A stretch of DNA of 64,000 nucleotides from Nevskia sp. (lineage in GTDB: Bacteria; Pseudomonadota; Gammaproteobacteria; Nevskiales; Nevskiaceae), in assembly GCA_021732745.1 (NCBI GenBank), contig JAKFUK010000003.1, positions 434,001 through 498,000 on the forward strand, read 5' to 3'. This document shows positions 36,684-45,485 of the stretch, piece by piece. The first letter of the stretch is position 1, and the number at the start of each line of letters is the position of its first letter. The translations under genes were made by a program, and so were the position numbers. The notes under the pieces are model-generated. The model did no database searches. It saw only the letters and a program-made list of their open reading frames with translations, and had not been told where the DNA came from.

Positions 36684-37166
36684 ATGCAGATCGCCGACCG
36701 TTGCGTCGCCTACTTCCATTACACGCTGACCAACGATGCTGGCGACGTGCTCGACAGCTCCGAAGGCCGCGATGCGCTGCCGTACCTGCACGGCAAGGGC
36801 AACATCGTTCCCGGTCTTGAAAAGGCGCTGCTCGGCAAGTCGGTGGGCGACAAGCTGAACGTCACCGTCGCGGCGGAAGAAGGTTACGGCGCGCACAACC
36901 CGCAACTGGTCCAGCAGGTGCCGCGCGCCGCGTTCCAGGGCGTCGACAACCTCGAACCCGGCATGCAGTTCCAGGCTGAAAGCAACATGGGCCCGGTCAG
37001 CGTGGTGGTCACTGCGGTCAGCGGCGATACCGTCACCGTCGACGGCAACCATCCGCTGGCCGGCGAAACCCTGCACTTCGCGGTTGAAATCACCCAGGTG
37101 CGCGAGGCTTCGGTCGAAGAAGTGCTGCACGGCCATGTGCACGGTGCTGGCGGGCATCACCACTAA
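36684..37166 (+). CDS. slyD: FKBP-type peptidyl-prolyl isomerase, SlyD family
   Basis: A 160-residue isomerase and chaperone with the SlyD plan: a split FKBP domain (LTNDAGDVLDSSEGRDALPY, GKGNIVPGLEKALLGKSVGD) and the inserted IF chaperone flap around residues 70-130 (AEEGYGAHNPQLVQQVPRAA, PLAGETLHFAVEI). The C-terminus is short but histidine-rich (HGHVHGAGGHHH), suited to bind nickel. The ATG chosen gives the family start; longer frames add no homologous sequence. A strong terminator follows. Confidence 0.95.
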   Translation: MQIADRCVAYFHYTLTNDAGDVLDSSEGRDALPYLHGKGNIVPGLEKALLGKSVGDKLNVTVAAEEGYGAHNPQLVQQVPRAAFQGVDNLEPGMQFQAESNMGPVSVVVTAVSGDTVTVDGNHPLAGETLHFAVEITQVREASVEEVLHGHVHGAGGHHH

Positions 37167-37186
37167 GCAGGGCTGCTGCGCGAAAT

Positions 37187-37221
37187 AAGCCCGCGTCGCC
37201 GGTTGGTGACGCGGGCTTTTT
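37187..37221. terminator. Intrinsic terminator after slyD
   Basis: AAGCCCGCGTC pairs with GACGCGGGCTTT around a 10-base loop, followed by a T-run on the plus strand. It ends slyD and probably also the leftward S9 peptidase gene that stops at 37232. Confidence 0.88.
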
Positions 37222-37231
37222 CATTGCCCAC

Positions 37232-39307
37232 TCAGGGCAATTGGGCACCGGACACGGCTGCGATGGCGCTCGGGGAAGTTGACGCTGCCCCGATGTACTG
37301 CTCAAGGAAGGCAAATATCTTCGTGTACTGCTCGATCTGGTTGGCGGTGTCGGCGAAGCCGTGACCTTCGCCATCCTTGACCAGCCATTCATGCGGATGG
37401 CCGCGCTTGATCAGCCCGGCACGCAATGCCTTGGCCTGCGACACCGGCGTGCGCTCGTCTTCCTTGCCGTGAATGATGAAGACCGGCGCTTTCAGACGAT
37501 CGAGATGGTTGACCGGCGACTGCGCGATCTGCTCTTCGCGCGTGTTGCCGATCGCTTCGTCCAGATATTCGAGTCCGGGCTTGGTGTCGGCAATGTCGGA
37601 TTCCTTCTTCAGCAGCGGCAAGTCGTAGACCCCAGCGGCCGCGATCACGCAGCGGTAGAGGTCGGGCTCCCGCGCAGCGCTCATCACCGAGGCATAGCCG
37701 CCGTAGCTGCTGCCGTAGATGCAGATGCGCCGTTCATCGACGAAACCCTGGCCGATCGACCAGCGAACGGCGTCGGTGATGTCGTCGATCATGGTCGTGC
37801 CCCAGGCTTTCTTGCCGGCGTCGACGAAACCATTGCCGTAGCCACCGGATCCGCGGAAGTTCACTTGCAACACGGCGTAGCCTCGGCTGGCCAATAACTG
37901 CGCTTCATGGTCGAAGGCCCAGTCGTCCCGAAGCTTGTACGGCCCGCCGTGGGGATTGACCACCAGCGGCAGGGCTTTTGCCGGCTTGTCGCGCGGCAGG
38001 GTCAGATAGCCCCAGAGCGTGGTGCCGTCGCGCGCCTTGAGTCTGAACGGCCGACGCTCGTTCATGCGATCCGGATCAAGCCATTCGCCGACGGCGGCGA
38101 AGTAGTCCGCTTTCTTTGTCGCCGGGTGGAACAGGTAATAGTCCCCGGGCGAGCGATCGTCATAGACATAAAGCAGGGCGAGGCTGCCATCGCGGCTGAC
38201 CGAGGCCGGCACCACCTGCTTGCCGGGGAACGCCGCCAGCAATTCCTGCAGCAGGACGCGATGCGGATGCGCCTTGTCGAGAAAGCGCACTTCCGGACGG
38301 CCTGCCGAAAACACCGCTGCAATCGGCGTACGACTGCGATCGAAAGAGCGATAGACATCGAACAGATCGGATTCCGGATCGCAAGCGAGGGCGCGGCGCT
38401 CACCGCTTTCCAGCACATGCTCGACCAGGCAACTGGTGGGCCCGAAATCGTAGGCTTCCTCGAACACCGAACGGCCGTCGCCCGAAAACACCAGGGGCTT
38501 GGGCGGATGCTCGCCTTCGATCTCCAGCGGCTTCCAATCCTTGCCGCCATCGGCGCGCTGCCAGGTTCTGGACTTGAAGGTACTGCGGCTGGTCACCGCA
38601 TAGCGCACCCGGCCTTCGCCATCGAGCAGGAACCGCGTGCGGCTGCCCGGCTCCGGAGATCGGGCGACCTCGGTCAGCACGCTGGTCTTCACATTCAGGC
38701 GCATGACCAGATCCGGCTGCCATTCGGCACCGGCCCATTTACGGGTCTGGATCGCGACATGTTCGGGATCGTCGAACAGGGGATCGACGAGAAATGCATT
38801 TCCGTAGTTGAACTGCTTGCGCAGGGCGCGTGCACCGCGCGTGTTGCGGATACCGGCACTGCCGTAGATGACCTTGAAGTTCTTGCCGTCAACGTCGACA
38901 ACAGCCAGTTCTCCGGTCGCCGCCGGCGGTTCATCGGCCGCGTACTGCTCGCCGAGCGACACCAGCAACTGGCGATCGCCGATCCAGTCGAAATCGACGA
39001 TGTGATTGCCCGGCGGCAACTGCAGATGGCCGACCTGCTGGCTGTCCGCGACCTTGAGCATGGCCAGCGCCGACTGGTAGGCCGACGGCACCACCAGCGC
39101 GATGTGACGACCATCCGGCGACAGTTGCGGCGAATGAAACGCCTTCGGCCGGACAAAAGCTTCGATCGGGATGGGCTCCGCCCCCGGCACCGGTTCCGAC
39201 GCCGGGTCGGCATGGGCAGTGGCCGGCAGCAGCATTGTCAACAGCAGGGTTCCGAGCATGCTGCTGACAATGCGGAGCGAATCGCGGGCCATCGTCCGTC
39301 TCTGCAT
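37232..39307 (-). CDS. Secreted S9-family (prolyl oligopeptidase-like) peptidase A
   Basis: A 691-residue exported serine peptidase. A signal peptide (hydrophobic stretch IVSSMLGTLLLTMLLPATAHA) leads to a beta-propeller domain (LSPDGRHIALVV and related repeats) and a C-terminal alpha/beta hydrolase. The catalytic triad is S534 (YGSSYGGYAS), D617 (IHGKEDERTP) and H649 (GEGHGF), with the oxyanion region VVNPHGGPYKLRDDWAF. The ATG (or the GTG just before it) overlaps the stop of peptidase B in GTGATG, so the two are translationally coupled. It is paralogous to B and to C at 42313. Probably cleaves short peptides in the periplasm. Confidence 0.92.
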   Translation of the reverse strand: MQRRTMARDSLRIVSSMLGTLLLTMLLPATAHADPASEPVPGAEPIPIEAFVRPKAFHSPQLSPDGRHIALVVPSAYQSALAMLKVADSQQVGHLQLPPGNHIVDFDWIGDRQLLVSLGEQYAADEPPAATGELAVVDVDGKNFKVIYGSAGIRNTRGARALRKQFNYGNAFLVDPLFDDPEHVAIQTRKWAGAEWQPDLVMRLNVKTSVLTEVARSPEPGSRTRFLLDGEGRVRYAVTSRSTFKSRTWQRADGGKDWKPLEIEGEHPPKPLVFSGDGRSVFEEAYDFGPTSCLVEHVLESGERRALACDPESDLFDVYRSFDRSRTPIAAVFSAGRPEVRFLDKAHPHRVLLQELLAAFPGKQVVPASVSRDGSLALLYVYDDRSPGDYYLFHPATKKADYFAAVGEWLDPDRMNERRPFRLKARDGTTLWGYLTLPRDKPAKALPLVVNPHGGPYKLRDDWAFDHEAQLLASRGYAVLQVNFRGSGGYGNGFVDAGKKAWGTTMIDDITDAVRWSIGQGFVDERRICIYGSSYGGYASVMSAAREPDLYRCVIAAAGVYDLPLLKKESDIADTKPGLEYLDEAIGNTREEQIAQSPVNHLDRLKAPVFIIHGKEDERTPVSQAKALRAGLIKRGHPHEWLVKDGEGHGFADTANQIEQYTKIFAFLEQYIGAASTSPSAIAAVSGAQLP

Positions 39308-41295
39308 CACGGCTGGCTTGCCAGATGCTTGCCCAGAAACTCAAGCACCGCCTTGTCGCGGATCAGCACGTTCTCTTCGGTGAAAAAGCCGTGGCGCTCG
39401 TCGCCCTTGACCAGCCATTCGTAGGGGTGCTTTTTCGCATCGAGCGCGCGGCGCAGGGCCTTGGCCTGGGTCAGCGGGGCGCGCCGATCCAGTTCGCCGT
39501 GGATGATCAATACCGGCGCTTTCAGCCGGTCGATGGTGGTCAGCGGCGACTGCGCCCGCATCTCGTCTTCGTTGGCGGCGATGCCTTCATCAAAGTAGCG
39601 CTTGCCCCAGTCGTACTCGATGAAATCGACATCGCTGCGCAGCAGTTTCAGGTCGTAGACACCGGCTTCGGCGATCACGCAGCGGTACAGGTCGGGTTCG
39701 CGCACCGCGCTCATCAGCGAGGCGTAGCCGCCGTAGCTGGCGCCGAAGATGCACACCCGGTTGGCATCGGCATGGCCTTTTTCGATGAGCCATTTCGTGA
39801 CATCGGTGATGTCGTCGATCATGGTCGTGCCCCAGGCGCGGCGGCCCTGGCGTTCGAAGTCGAAGCCGTAGCCTTCGGAGCCGCGGAAATTGACTTGCAG
39901 CACTGCGTAGCCGCGAGTGGCGAGCATTTGCGGATCGCTGTCGAAGGCCCAGCGGTCACGCGTGTCGAAAGGTCCGCCGTGCGGATTCACCACCAGCGGC
40001 AGGTTTTTGCCGTCGCTGCCCGGCGGCAGGGTCAGATAGCCGTGCACGGTGCTGCCGTCGCGCGCCTTGACGGCAATCGGCCGACGTTCGCCCATCAGTT
40101 CCGGGTCCAGCCAGTCTCCGAGGGCGACCAGAAAATCCGCGCCCTGGGTCTTGGTATTGAACAGGTAGTAGTCGCCGATGGTGCGGTCGTCATAAGTGAA
40201 AACCAGCAGCCGGACGCCATCGCGGGTCTTCGACACGATCTCGACCTGCTTGCCGGGAAAGGCGTCCTTGAGCAGCTTCAGCACCTGGATATCCGGGTGC
40301 CCCGTCGCCAGCAGCGTGGTTTCCGGCTTGCCAGCGTGAAAAACGGCGGCAATCGGTTCGCCGTGGGGCTTGAACGAGGTCATGACGTGGTCGAGATCGA
40401 CCTGCGGGTGGCAGGCGAGCTTGCTGCGCTCGCCAGTGTCCAGCGCCTGGCGGACGAGGCAACTGCGGGTGCCGAACTCGCGCGAATCGAGGAATACCGC
40501 CTTGCCGTCTTCGGCTAGGGCCAAGGGCAGGGACTTCGAGAATTCGCCTTCTTTTTCAAGCGGTTGCCATTCTTTCTGGCCCGGCGAGCGCTGCCAGGTC
40601 CGGACCGCAAAGGAATCGACGCCGACCGACACATAGCGGGGCTGGCCATCGCGGTCGAGCAGGAAGCGGGTCTGCCCGGCGACGGGGGCCGTTGCCAGCT
40701 CTTCGAGCCTTGAGGTCTTGAGGTTGAGTTTCGACAGCACCGTTTTCGAGTATTCGCCGGTGTTGATTTCCCGGGTGGCGACGATCACGTGGTCGGGATC
40801 GTCGATCAAGGGGTCGATCACGGTCGCGAAGGCGCGCTTGCGGGTCTTGCTGCCAAGACGCGAGCCGATCTTGCCGCTGCTGCCGCTCTGGCCCAGGAGA
40901 TAACGCAGGTTCGAGCCGTCGGCGTTGACGGCGACGAGTTCGCCGGTCGAATCAATCGGAGCCAGCGGGCCTTCGCGAACGCCCAGCTCGGCGACCAGCT
41001 GGGTGTCGCTGGCCCAGGAATAGCGCACGAACTGCTGTTCGCCATCGAGCCGCACGCCCCCCACCTGCTTCAGTTCCGGCACCGACAGCACCAGGATCGC
41101 GCCGCTGCGCGACACCGTCACCAGCGCTGCCAGCTTGCTGCCATCCGGCGACAGTTTCAGATCGGAAAACGGCAGCTTTTTGGCAAACGATTCCACTGGC
41201 GGCGGCTCCGCGGCCAGCGCCACGGGTGCCGCAAGGCAGGCAATACAGGTCGCAATCCAGGCAGCCAGCTTCCAGGCTCGGCCAAGTGAACGCAT
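39307..41295 (-). CDS. Secreted S9-family peptidase B
   Basis: A 662-residue paralogue of the neighbouring peptidase. Signal peptide: LAAWIATCIACLAAPVALA. Propeller repeats start FSDLKLSPDGSKLAALV. The hydrolase triad is S520 (FGASYGGYAS), D603 (IHGELDRRAP) and H635 (DERHGF). It shares long blocks with A such as RGYAVLQVNFRGS and AWGTTMIDDITD. It is first in a two-gene unit with A and is divergent from the exported methyltransferase-like gene (150 bases between starts). Confidence 0.92.
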   Translation of the reverse strand: MRSLGRAWKLAAWIATCIACLAAPVALAAEPPPVESFAKKLPFSDLKLSPDGSKLAALVTVSRSGAILVLSVPELKQVGGVRLDGEQQFVRYSWASDTQLVAELGVREGPLAPIDSTGELVAVNADGSNLRYLLGQSGSSGKIGSRLGSKTRKRAFATVIDPLIDDPDHVIVATREINTGEYSKTVLSKLNLKTSRLEELATAPVAGQTRFLLDRDGQPRYVSVGVDSFAVRTWQRSPGQKEWQPLEKEGEFSKSLPLALAEDGKAVFLDSREFGTRSCLVRQALDTGERSKLACHPQVDLDHVMTSFKPHGEPIAAVFHAGKPETTLLATGHPDIQVLKLLKDAFPGKQVEIVSKTRDGVRLLVFTYDDRTIGDYYLFNTKTQGADFLVALGDWLDPELMGERRPIAVKARDGSTVHGYLTLPPGSDGKNLPLVVNPHGGPFDTRDRWAFDSDPQMLATRGYAVLQVNFRGSEGYGFDFERQGRRAWGTTMIDDITDVTKWLIEKGHADANRVCIFGASYGGYASLMSAVREPDLYRCVIAEAGVYDLKLLRSDVDFIEYDWGKRYFDEGIAANEDEMRAQSPLTTIDRLKAPVLIIHGELDRRAPLTQAKALRRALDAKKHPYEWLVKGDERHGFFTEENVLIRDKAVLEFLGKHLASQP

Positions 41296-41445
41296 CGGGG
41301 GGATCTCCGGTCAGTTTTCGGTGAATCTCGAAGCGCACGCGGGCGTCCACCCGTCTGCGCGTAATGTCACTAGTCTATGAACACACGCTGCACGAATTGC
41401 CAACTTGATCACAGTACCCTTGCGAAATTTTTTGGAGCGACTTCG

Positions 41446-42273
41446 ATGATCCGTACGCTGCAACGCAGTTTCCTGACTGCCGCCGCCCTGCTGCTTGCCC
41501 ACACCGCCGCTGCGGCCCCGATGACTCTTGCCGAAGCGGTTGCCGCGCCGCATCGCACGCCGGATTTCGTTGCTCGCGATGCCTGGCGGCATCCGACGGA
41601 AACCCTGACGTTCTTCGGCATCAAGCCGGGCATGACCGTGGTCGAAATCTGGCCCGGTGCCGGCTGGTATTCAGAAATCCTCGCGCCGTATCTGAAGGAC
41701 AGCGGCCGCTACTTTGCGGCAACCCCGGCGGTCAGCCTGCCCAACGCCAGCGATGGCCAGAAGAAGGCGGTGGCGGGCCTGCGCGACAAGTTCGCCGCCG
41801 CTCCAGACGTTTATGGCGACGTGCAGTTCAGCGAATTCCGGCCGCCGCTGCGCGCCGAGATCGCGCCACCGGACAGCGCCGATCTGGTGCTCACCTTCCG
41901 CAACGTCCACAACTGGATCGGCGGCGATTTCGAATCGGAAGCCTTCGCCGCGTTCTACCGGGCACTGAAGCCGGGCGGCGTGCTGGGCGTGGTCGAACAT
42001 CGCGCGCCAGCCGGGCAATCGCGCGAGGAATCGAAGAAAAACGGTTATGTGACCGAGGCTTACGTGAAAGCGCTGGCATATGGTGCCGGCTTCAAGCTGG
42101 CCGCGTCGTCGCCCGTCAACGACAACCCGGCCGACACCAAGAACTACCCGGAAGGCGTCTGGACCCTGCCGCCGGTGCTGCGCCTGAAGGATGTCGATCG
42201 CGGAAAATACGTGGCGATCGGCGAATCCGACCGCATGACGCTCAAGTTCGTGAAGCCGAAGAACGCCAACTGA
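41446..42273 (+). CDS. SAM-methyltransferase-fold protein with signal peptide
   Basis: A 275-residue protein with an apparent signal peptide (LTAAALLLAHTAAAAP, cleavage near residue 24). It carries a class I methyltransferase fold of the COG4798 type: PGMTVVEIWPGAGWYSEILA as motif I, SADLVLTFRNVHNWIGG, and LKPGGVLGVVEHRAPAGQS as motif IV/post. A GGAG lies 9 bases before the ATG. SAM is not expected in the periplasm, so either the signal is not used or the fold serves another role. It is followed after 39 bases by S9 peptidase C and is divergent from S9 peptidases B and A. Confidence 0.85.
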   Translation: MIRTLQRSFLTAAALLLAHTAAAAPMTLAEAVAAPHRTPDFVARDAWRHPTETLTFFGIKPGMTVVEIWPGAGWYSEILAPYLKDSGRYFAATPAVSLPNASDGQKKAVAGLRDKFAAAPDVYGDVQFSEFRPPLRAEIAPPDSADLVLTFRNVHNWIGGDFESEAFAAFYRALKPGGVLGVVEHRAPAGQSREESKKNGYVTEAYVKALAYGAGFKLAASSPVNDNPADTKNYPEGVWTLPPVLRLKDVDRGKYVAIGESDRMTLKFVKPKNAN

Positions 42274-42312
42274 GGTCGTCGCCAGCGCCGCACGGACAAA
42301 TGGATTTTTCCG

Positions 42313-44313
42313 ATGAACCCGATCGCCCGCAGCCTGCTTGTCCTTGTCCTCAACCTGCTGCCGGCGATTTCGCTCGCTGAGGGCAAACCGCCCTCGGCGG
42401 CCGATTTCGCCAGCCGCCCGGATTACTCCAGGCTGCAGATTGCACCGGACGGCCGCCATGTCGCGGTGATCACCGAGGTCGACGACCAGCAGGGCCTGCT
42501 GGTGATCCGGCTCGCCGACAAGGCCGTCATCGGCCGTTTCACCCTGGGCCTGGGCGGCGCGATTGCCGATTACTGGTGGGTGGGGCCAATGCGGCTGGTG
42601 GTCAGCGGTGCCATCCGTTACGGCTCGCTCGACGAGCCGCGGCCGATCGGCGAGCTGATCGGCGTGGATGCCGATGGCGGCAACCGCAGCTACCTGTTCG
42701 GCTACCGGGCACCGATCGGAGCCATCAAATCGCGCGGCCACGGCAGCCGGGGCGTTGATCTGCGCCGTCGGCTGGAAAGCGCGATGGTGATCGACCCGCT
42801 GCCGGACGATCCGCAGCATGCGGTGATCGCCGTGCAGACCTATGCCGGCGGCGGCGAACTCGGCAAGGCCAGCGCCGTGCTGCTGGATGTCTACAGCGGC
42901 GCACGCACCACGCTCAAGGCTGCCGCGATCGCCGGCCCCAGCAGTTTTCTGACTGACCAGAACGGCACCGTGCGCTTCGTGGTGACACGCAACCGCGATG
43001 CCAAAGTACAGACCTGGGTGCGCCGCGACGAGCGCTCGGACTGGCAGTTGCTGAACACCGGCGAACTGGCCGACGTCGATATTTCGCCTTTGCGCTTCAG
43101 CGCCAACGGCCGGGCCTATGTCAGCTCCAACGAGAAGGACGGTCGCGATTGCCTGTTCGAGCAGGATCTCGTCAGCGGCGACAAGCGCGAACTAAGCTGC
43201 GATGCCGTCGCCGATCTGGGCAACGTCGTCTTCAGTTTTGATCGCCGCGAGCCGATTGCCGCGTTCTACCAGCCGGACAAACCCCGGATTCAATACCTGT
43301 CGGAACACCCCGACCGGGTGCTGCTGGAGAAAATCCAGAACAGCTTTCCGGGTGAAATCGCCGTGCCGATATCGGCCACGCGCGACGGCCGCCAGTTGAT
43401 TCTGGTGGTTTACAGCGATCGCGACCCCGGGCGGTATTTCCTGTTCGACCGTGACAGCGAAAAAGCCACTTTCCTGCTCGCCGCGCACGCCTGGGCCGAC
43501 GCCAAGACCATGGCGGAACGTCGCCCGATCACTTATGCCGCGCGCGATGGCGCGCCCTTGCACGGCTATCTGACCCTGCCTCCGGGCCAGCCCGAAAAAG
43601 CCCAGCCGCTGGTCATGCTGCCGCACGGCGGGCCGTTCGGCCTGCGCGACGACTGGAGCTGGGACCAGCAAGCGCAATGGCTGGCCGCCAACGGCTACGC
43701 CGTGCTGCAAGTGAATTTTCGCGGCTCCGGCGGCTACGGCCGCAATCATCTTGAGGCCGGCCAGCAGGGCTGGGACACGGTGATGATCGACGACCTCACC
43801 GACGGCACCCGCTGGGCCATCGACCAGGGCATTGCCGACCCCGACCGCGTCGCCATCTTCGGTGCCAGCTACGGCGGTTACGCGGCCCTGATGAGCGCGG
43901 TGCGCGAGCCGGAGCTGTACCGCTGCGTGGTCGACTACGCCGGGGTCAGCGATCTGAAAGCCTTCAGCGAAGACAGCGACGTGGCCGACAGCCAAGCCGG
44001 CCGCAACTTCATCGACCGCTTCATCGGCTCGTCCAGCGCCCGGCTCAAGGCCGCGTCACCGCTGACCATGATCGATCGCCTGAAGGCCCCGGTGTTCATC
44101 GTCCACGGCGAGGAAGACGTCCGGGTGCCGTTCTCACAGGCCACCGCCCTGCGCAAGGCGCTCGACCGACGCCAGCATCCCTACCAGTGGATGGCCAAAA
44201 AGGGCGAAGGCCACGGCTTCGCGAAGCCCGAGAATCGCGAAGAATTCCTGACCCGGCTGGTTGCGTTTCTTGATCAACATCTGAAAGCGGCTGACATAAC
44301 CGCCGCTCGTTGA
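42313..44313 (+). CDS. Secreted S9-family peptidase C
   Basis: A 666-residue paralogue of the two leftward S9 peptidases. Signal peptide: SLLVLVLNLLPAISLAEG. Propeller start YSRLQIAPDGRHVAVITEV. The hydrolase triad is S519 (FGASYGGYAA), D602 (HGEEDVRVP) and H634 (GEGHGF). It is 39 bases after the methyltransferase-like gene and likely co-transcribed. Its last eleven codons (LKAADITAAR and stop) form part of a direct repeat that reappears next to the metH stop at 45760-45792. Confidence 0.93.
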   Translation: MNPIARSLLVLVLNLLPAISLAEGKPPSAADFASRPDYSRLQIAPDGRHVAVITEVDDQQGLLVIRLADKAVIGRFTLGLGGAIADYWWVGPMRLVVSGAIRYGSLDEPRPIGELIGVDADGGNRSYLFGYRAPIGAIKSRGHGSRGVDLRRRLESAMVIDPLPDDPQHAVIAVQTYAGGGELGKASAVLLDVYSGARTTLKAAAIAGPSSFLTDQNGTVRFVVTRNRDAKVQTWVRRDERSDWQLLNTGELADVDISPLRFSANGRAYVSSNEKDGRDCLFEQDLVSGDKRELSCDAVADLGNVVFSFDRREPIAAFYQPDKPRIQYLSEHPDRVLLEKIQNSFPGEIAVPISATRDGRQLILVVYSDRDPGRYFLFDRDSEKATFLLAAHAWADAKTMAERRPITYAARDGAPLHGYLTLPPGQPEKAQPLVMLPHGGPFGLRDDWSWDQQAQWLAANGYAVLQVNFRGSGGYGRNHLEAGQQGWDTVMIDDLTDGTRWAIDQGIADPDRVAIFGASYGGYAALMSAVREPELYRCVVDYAGVSDLKAFSEDSDVADSQAGRNFIDRFIGSSSARLKAASPLTMIDRLKAPVFIVHGEEDVRVPFSQATALRKALDRRQHPYQWMAKKGEGHGFAKPENREEFLTRLVAFLDQHLKAADITAAR

Positions 44314-44361
44314 GCCACAGCCCTCCGGCTCGTACGTCAGATTTGGGGCCAGCCATTTTTC
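44281..44361. repeat. Direct repeat, copy 1: duplicated S9c/metH junction
   Basis: This 81-bp stretch covers the end of S9 peptidase C and then a decayed reverse copy of the metH 3' end: on the minus strand it would read [14 protein letters not shown], against [14 protein letters not shown] at the true MetH end. About 80 percent of positions match copy 2 at 45760-45840. The two copies bracket the islet carrying the HNH nuclease. Confidence 0.85.
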
Positions 44362-44394
44362 GGGCGATAACGGACGCCCGGAGCCAAGTTCGTT

Positions 44395-44571
44395 CTACCC
44401 AAGGAAGTCGTCGGCAAGATCAATGGCAAGATTTTCAGGTGCAGCCAATTGATCAAGCGTCATCAATAGCCCTGTAGGTCCGGATTCATCCGGACGCTCG
44501 CAACAGAACACACCGAGATACCGAGGAATGAGTAAGGTGTCACCATAATTCCACGTCCAAATGGTTAGGCT
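44395..44571 (-). other. Open frame remnant downstream of the HNH gene
   Basis: Directly after the HNH stop the same frame stays open for 58 further codons (59 with its stop), with sensible amino-acid content (NYGDTLLIPRYLGVF, then MTLDQLAAPENLAIDLADDF). There is only a weak start (ATG at 44463, giving 22 residues). It also contains the hairpin repeat at 44479-44496. It may be the tail of a displaced gene or of a longer HNH protein ended by the upstream stop. No function can be given. Confidence 0.35.
44479..44496. repeat. Short REP-like palindrome
   Basis: GTCCGGATTCATCCGGAC is a perfect inverted repeat with a 2-base loop, preceded by GTAG, the same leading bases as other hairpin repeats in this window. 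Confidence 0.6.
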
Positions 44572-45481
44572 TCACCGTACTATTCCGTGGCATGATTTAT
44601 AACGCAATCCACTTTTGCATGGACACATTGCGTTTCTCTGGAATCGTGGTGTAGACGAAATTTTGGAGTTTTGACGCCAAGGAAATCCGACACGCGCCGA
44701 TACTCCAGTACCACACCTAACTGACAGGCAACCTATGATTCGGTTGTTACCAGGGAGTGTCGTGCCTTTAGGGGAAAGAAGAAGCTCTGTTGAACCGACA
44801 GCGAGATTGACCTCAACGGTAGTAAGCGGGAATTTGAACAACGAGTTCCGAAGCAGATCACCTCGGAATCGTGAAAAAAGAGCTTCTTCCGATGGAATTT
44901 CCTGAAACTCCACTGAGAGACTGTCGCCAGAAGAATACTTAATTGCAAGTGACTTTCCGCCGGGTGGGGAGCGTAAGTCTTCTGGTTCCCCGACCTCCCC
45001 CCAAATGTTATCTACTATCGAAGCACGTGGCTCCGGTGACAAGCTTAGAACCTTGACGTTCAGTCGAAGATATCCGTCTTCATCCCGCCTGAACCACACT
45101 ACAGGATTACCATCAATTTCAATCACTACCGGTGTTTCGTAGTAATAGTTGCCACCCACAACCGCCAATAAATCATTTCGTAACCAATCAAAGCTTCCTT
45201 TGACAATTTCGGCGTTGGCACGATTGAGCTTAAATGATTTAATTTGATCCTTCGTGTACGCGCCGGCATCAGCCTTCTTGTGATGCTCTGCGCAAAGCGC
45301 GATCATTCCCTCTGGCCGATGATGAGCCTCTTCGCGGTAAGGTGGATCAAAGTGATGCCACTCAAGGTACGGATTACCGCACCCTGGATGTGGACACCCA
45401 AAGCCAACTTCTGAGCGTAGTTGTCGTAGCACATCAGCAGGAGGCGTCGTCCGAGGCATATTGTTTCCAGTGAAGCCTAAC
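44564..45481 (-). mobile_element. Single-gene unit bounded by perfect 12-bp inverted repeats
   Basis: GTTAGGCTTCAC at 44564-44575 and GTGAAGCCTAAC at 45470-45481 are exact reverse complements and bound only the HNH gene. Read on the coding strand, GTTAGGC lies 16 bases before the ATG, and GCCTAAC begins two bases after the start of the stop codon. These are the positions and sequences of integron cassette core sites (GTTRRRY and RYYYAAC). A full attC stem and an integrase were not found, so the class of element is open. Base composition is more AT-rich than its neighbours. Confidence 0.6.
44572..45459 (-). CDS. HNH endonuclease-like protein with C-terminal SEC-C zinc motif
   Basis: A 295-residue protein. 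The N-terminal HNH region (residues 20-62) has paired zinc ligands C22/C27 and C56/H59, and the catalytic histidines in YLEWHHFDPPYREEAHH, followed by MIALCAEHHKKAD. A middle domain of about 200 residues is predicted mostly beta and is not recognised. The end (276-292) is a SEC-C motif CPCKSGLRYKSCHG. HNH domains cut DNA; SEC-C binds zinc. The role is unknown; phage defence or homing are possibilities. Codon and base use are clearly more AT-rich than the flanking genes, and the gene is enclosed by 12-bp inverted repeats inside a duplicated junction, all pointing to transfer. Confidence 0.82.
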   Translation of the reverse strand: MPRTTPPADVLRQLRSEVGFGCPHPGCGNPYLEWHHFDPPYREEAHHRPEGMIALCAEHHKKADAGAYTKDQIKSFKLNRANAEIVKGSFDWLRNDLLAVVGGNYYYETPVVIEIDGNPVVWFRRDEDGYLRLNVKVLSLSPEPRASIVDNIWGEVGEPEDLRSPPGGKSLAIKYSSGDSLSVEFQEIPSEEALFSRFRGDLLRNSLFKFPLTTVEVNLAVGSTELLLSPKGTTLPGNNRIIGCLSVRCGTGVSARVGFPWRQNSKISSTPRFQRNAMCPCKSGLRYKSCHGIVR

Positions 45482-45485
45482 GAGA

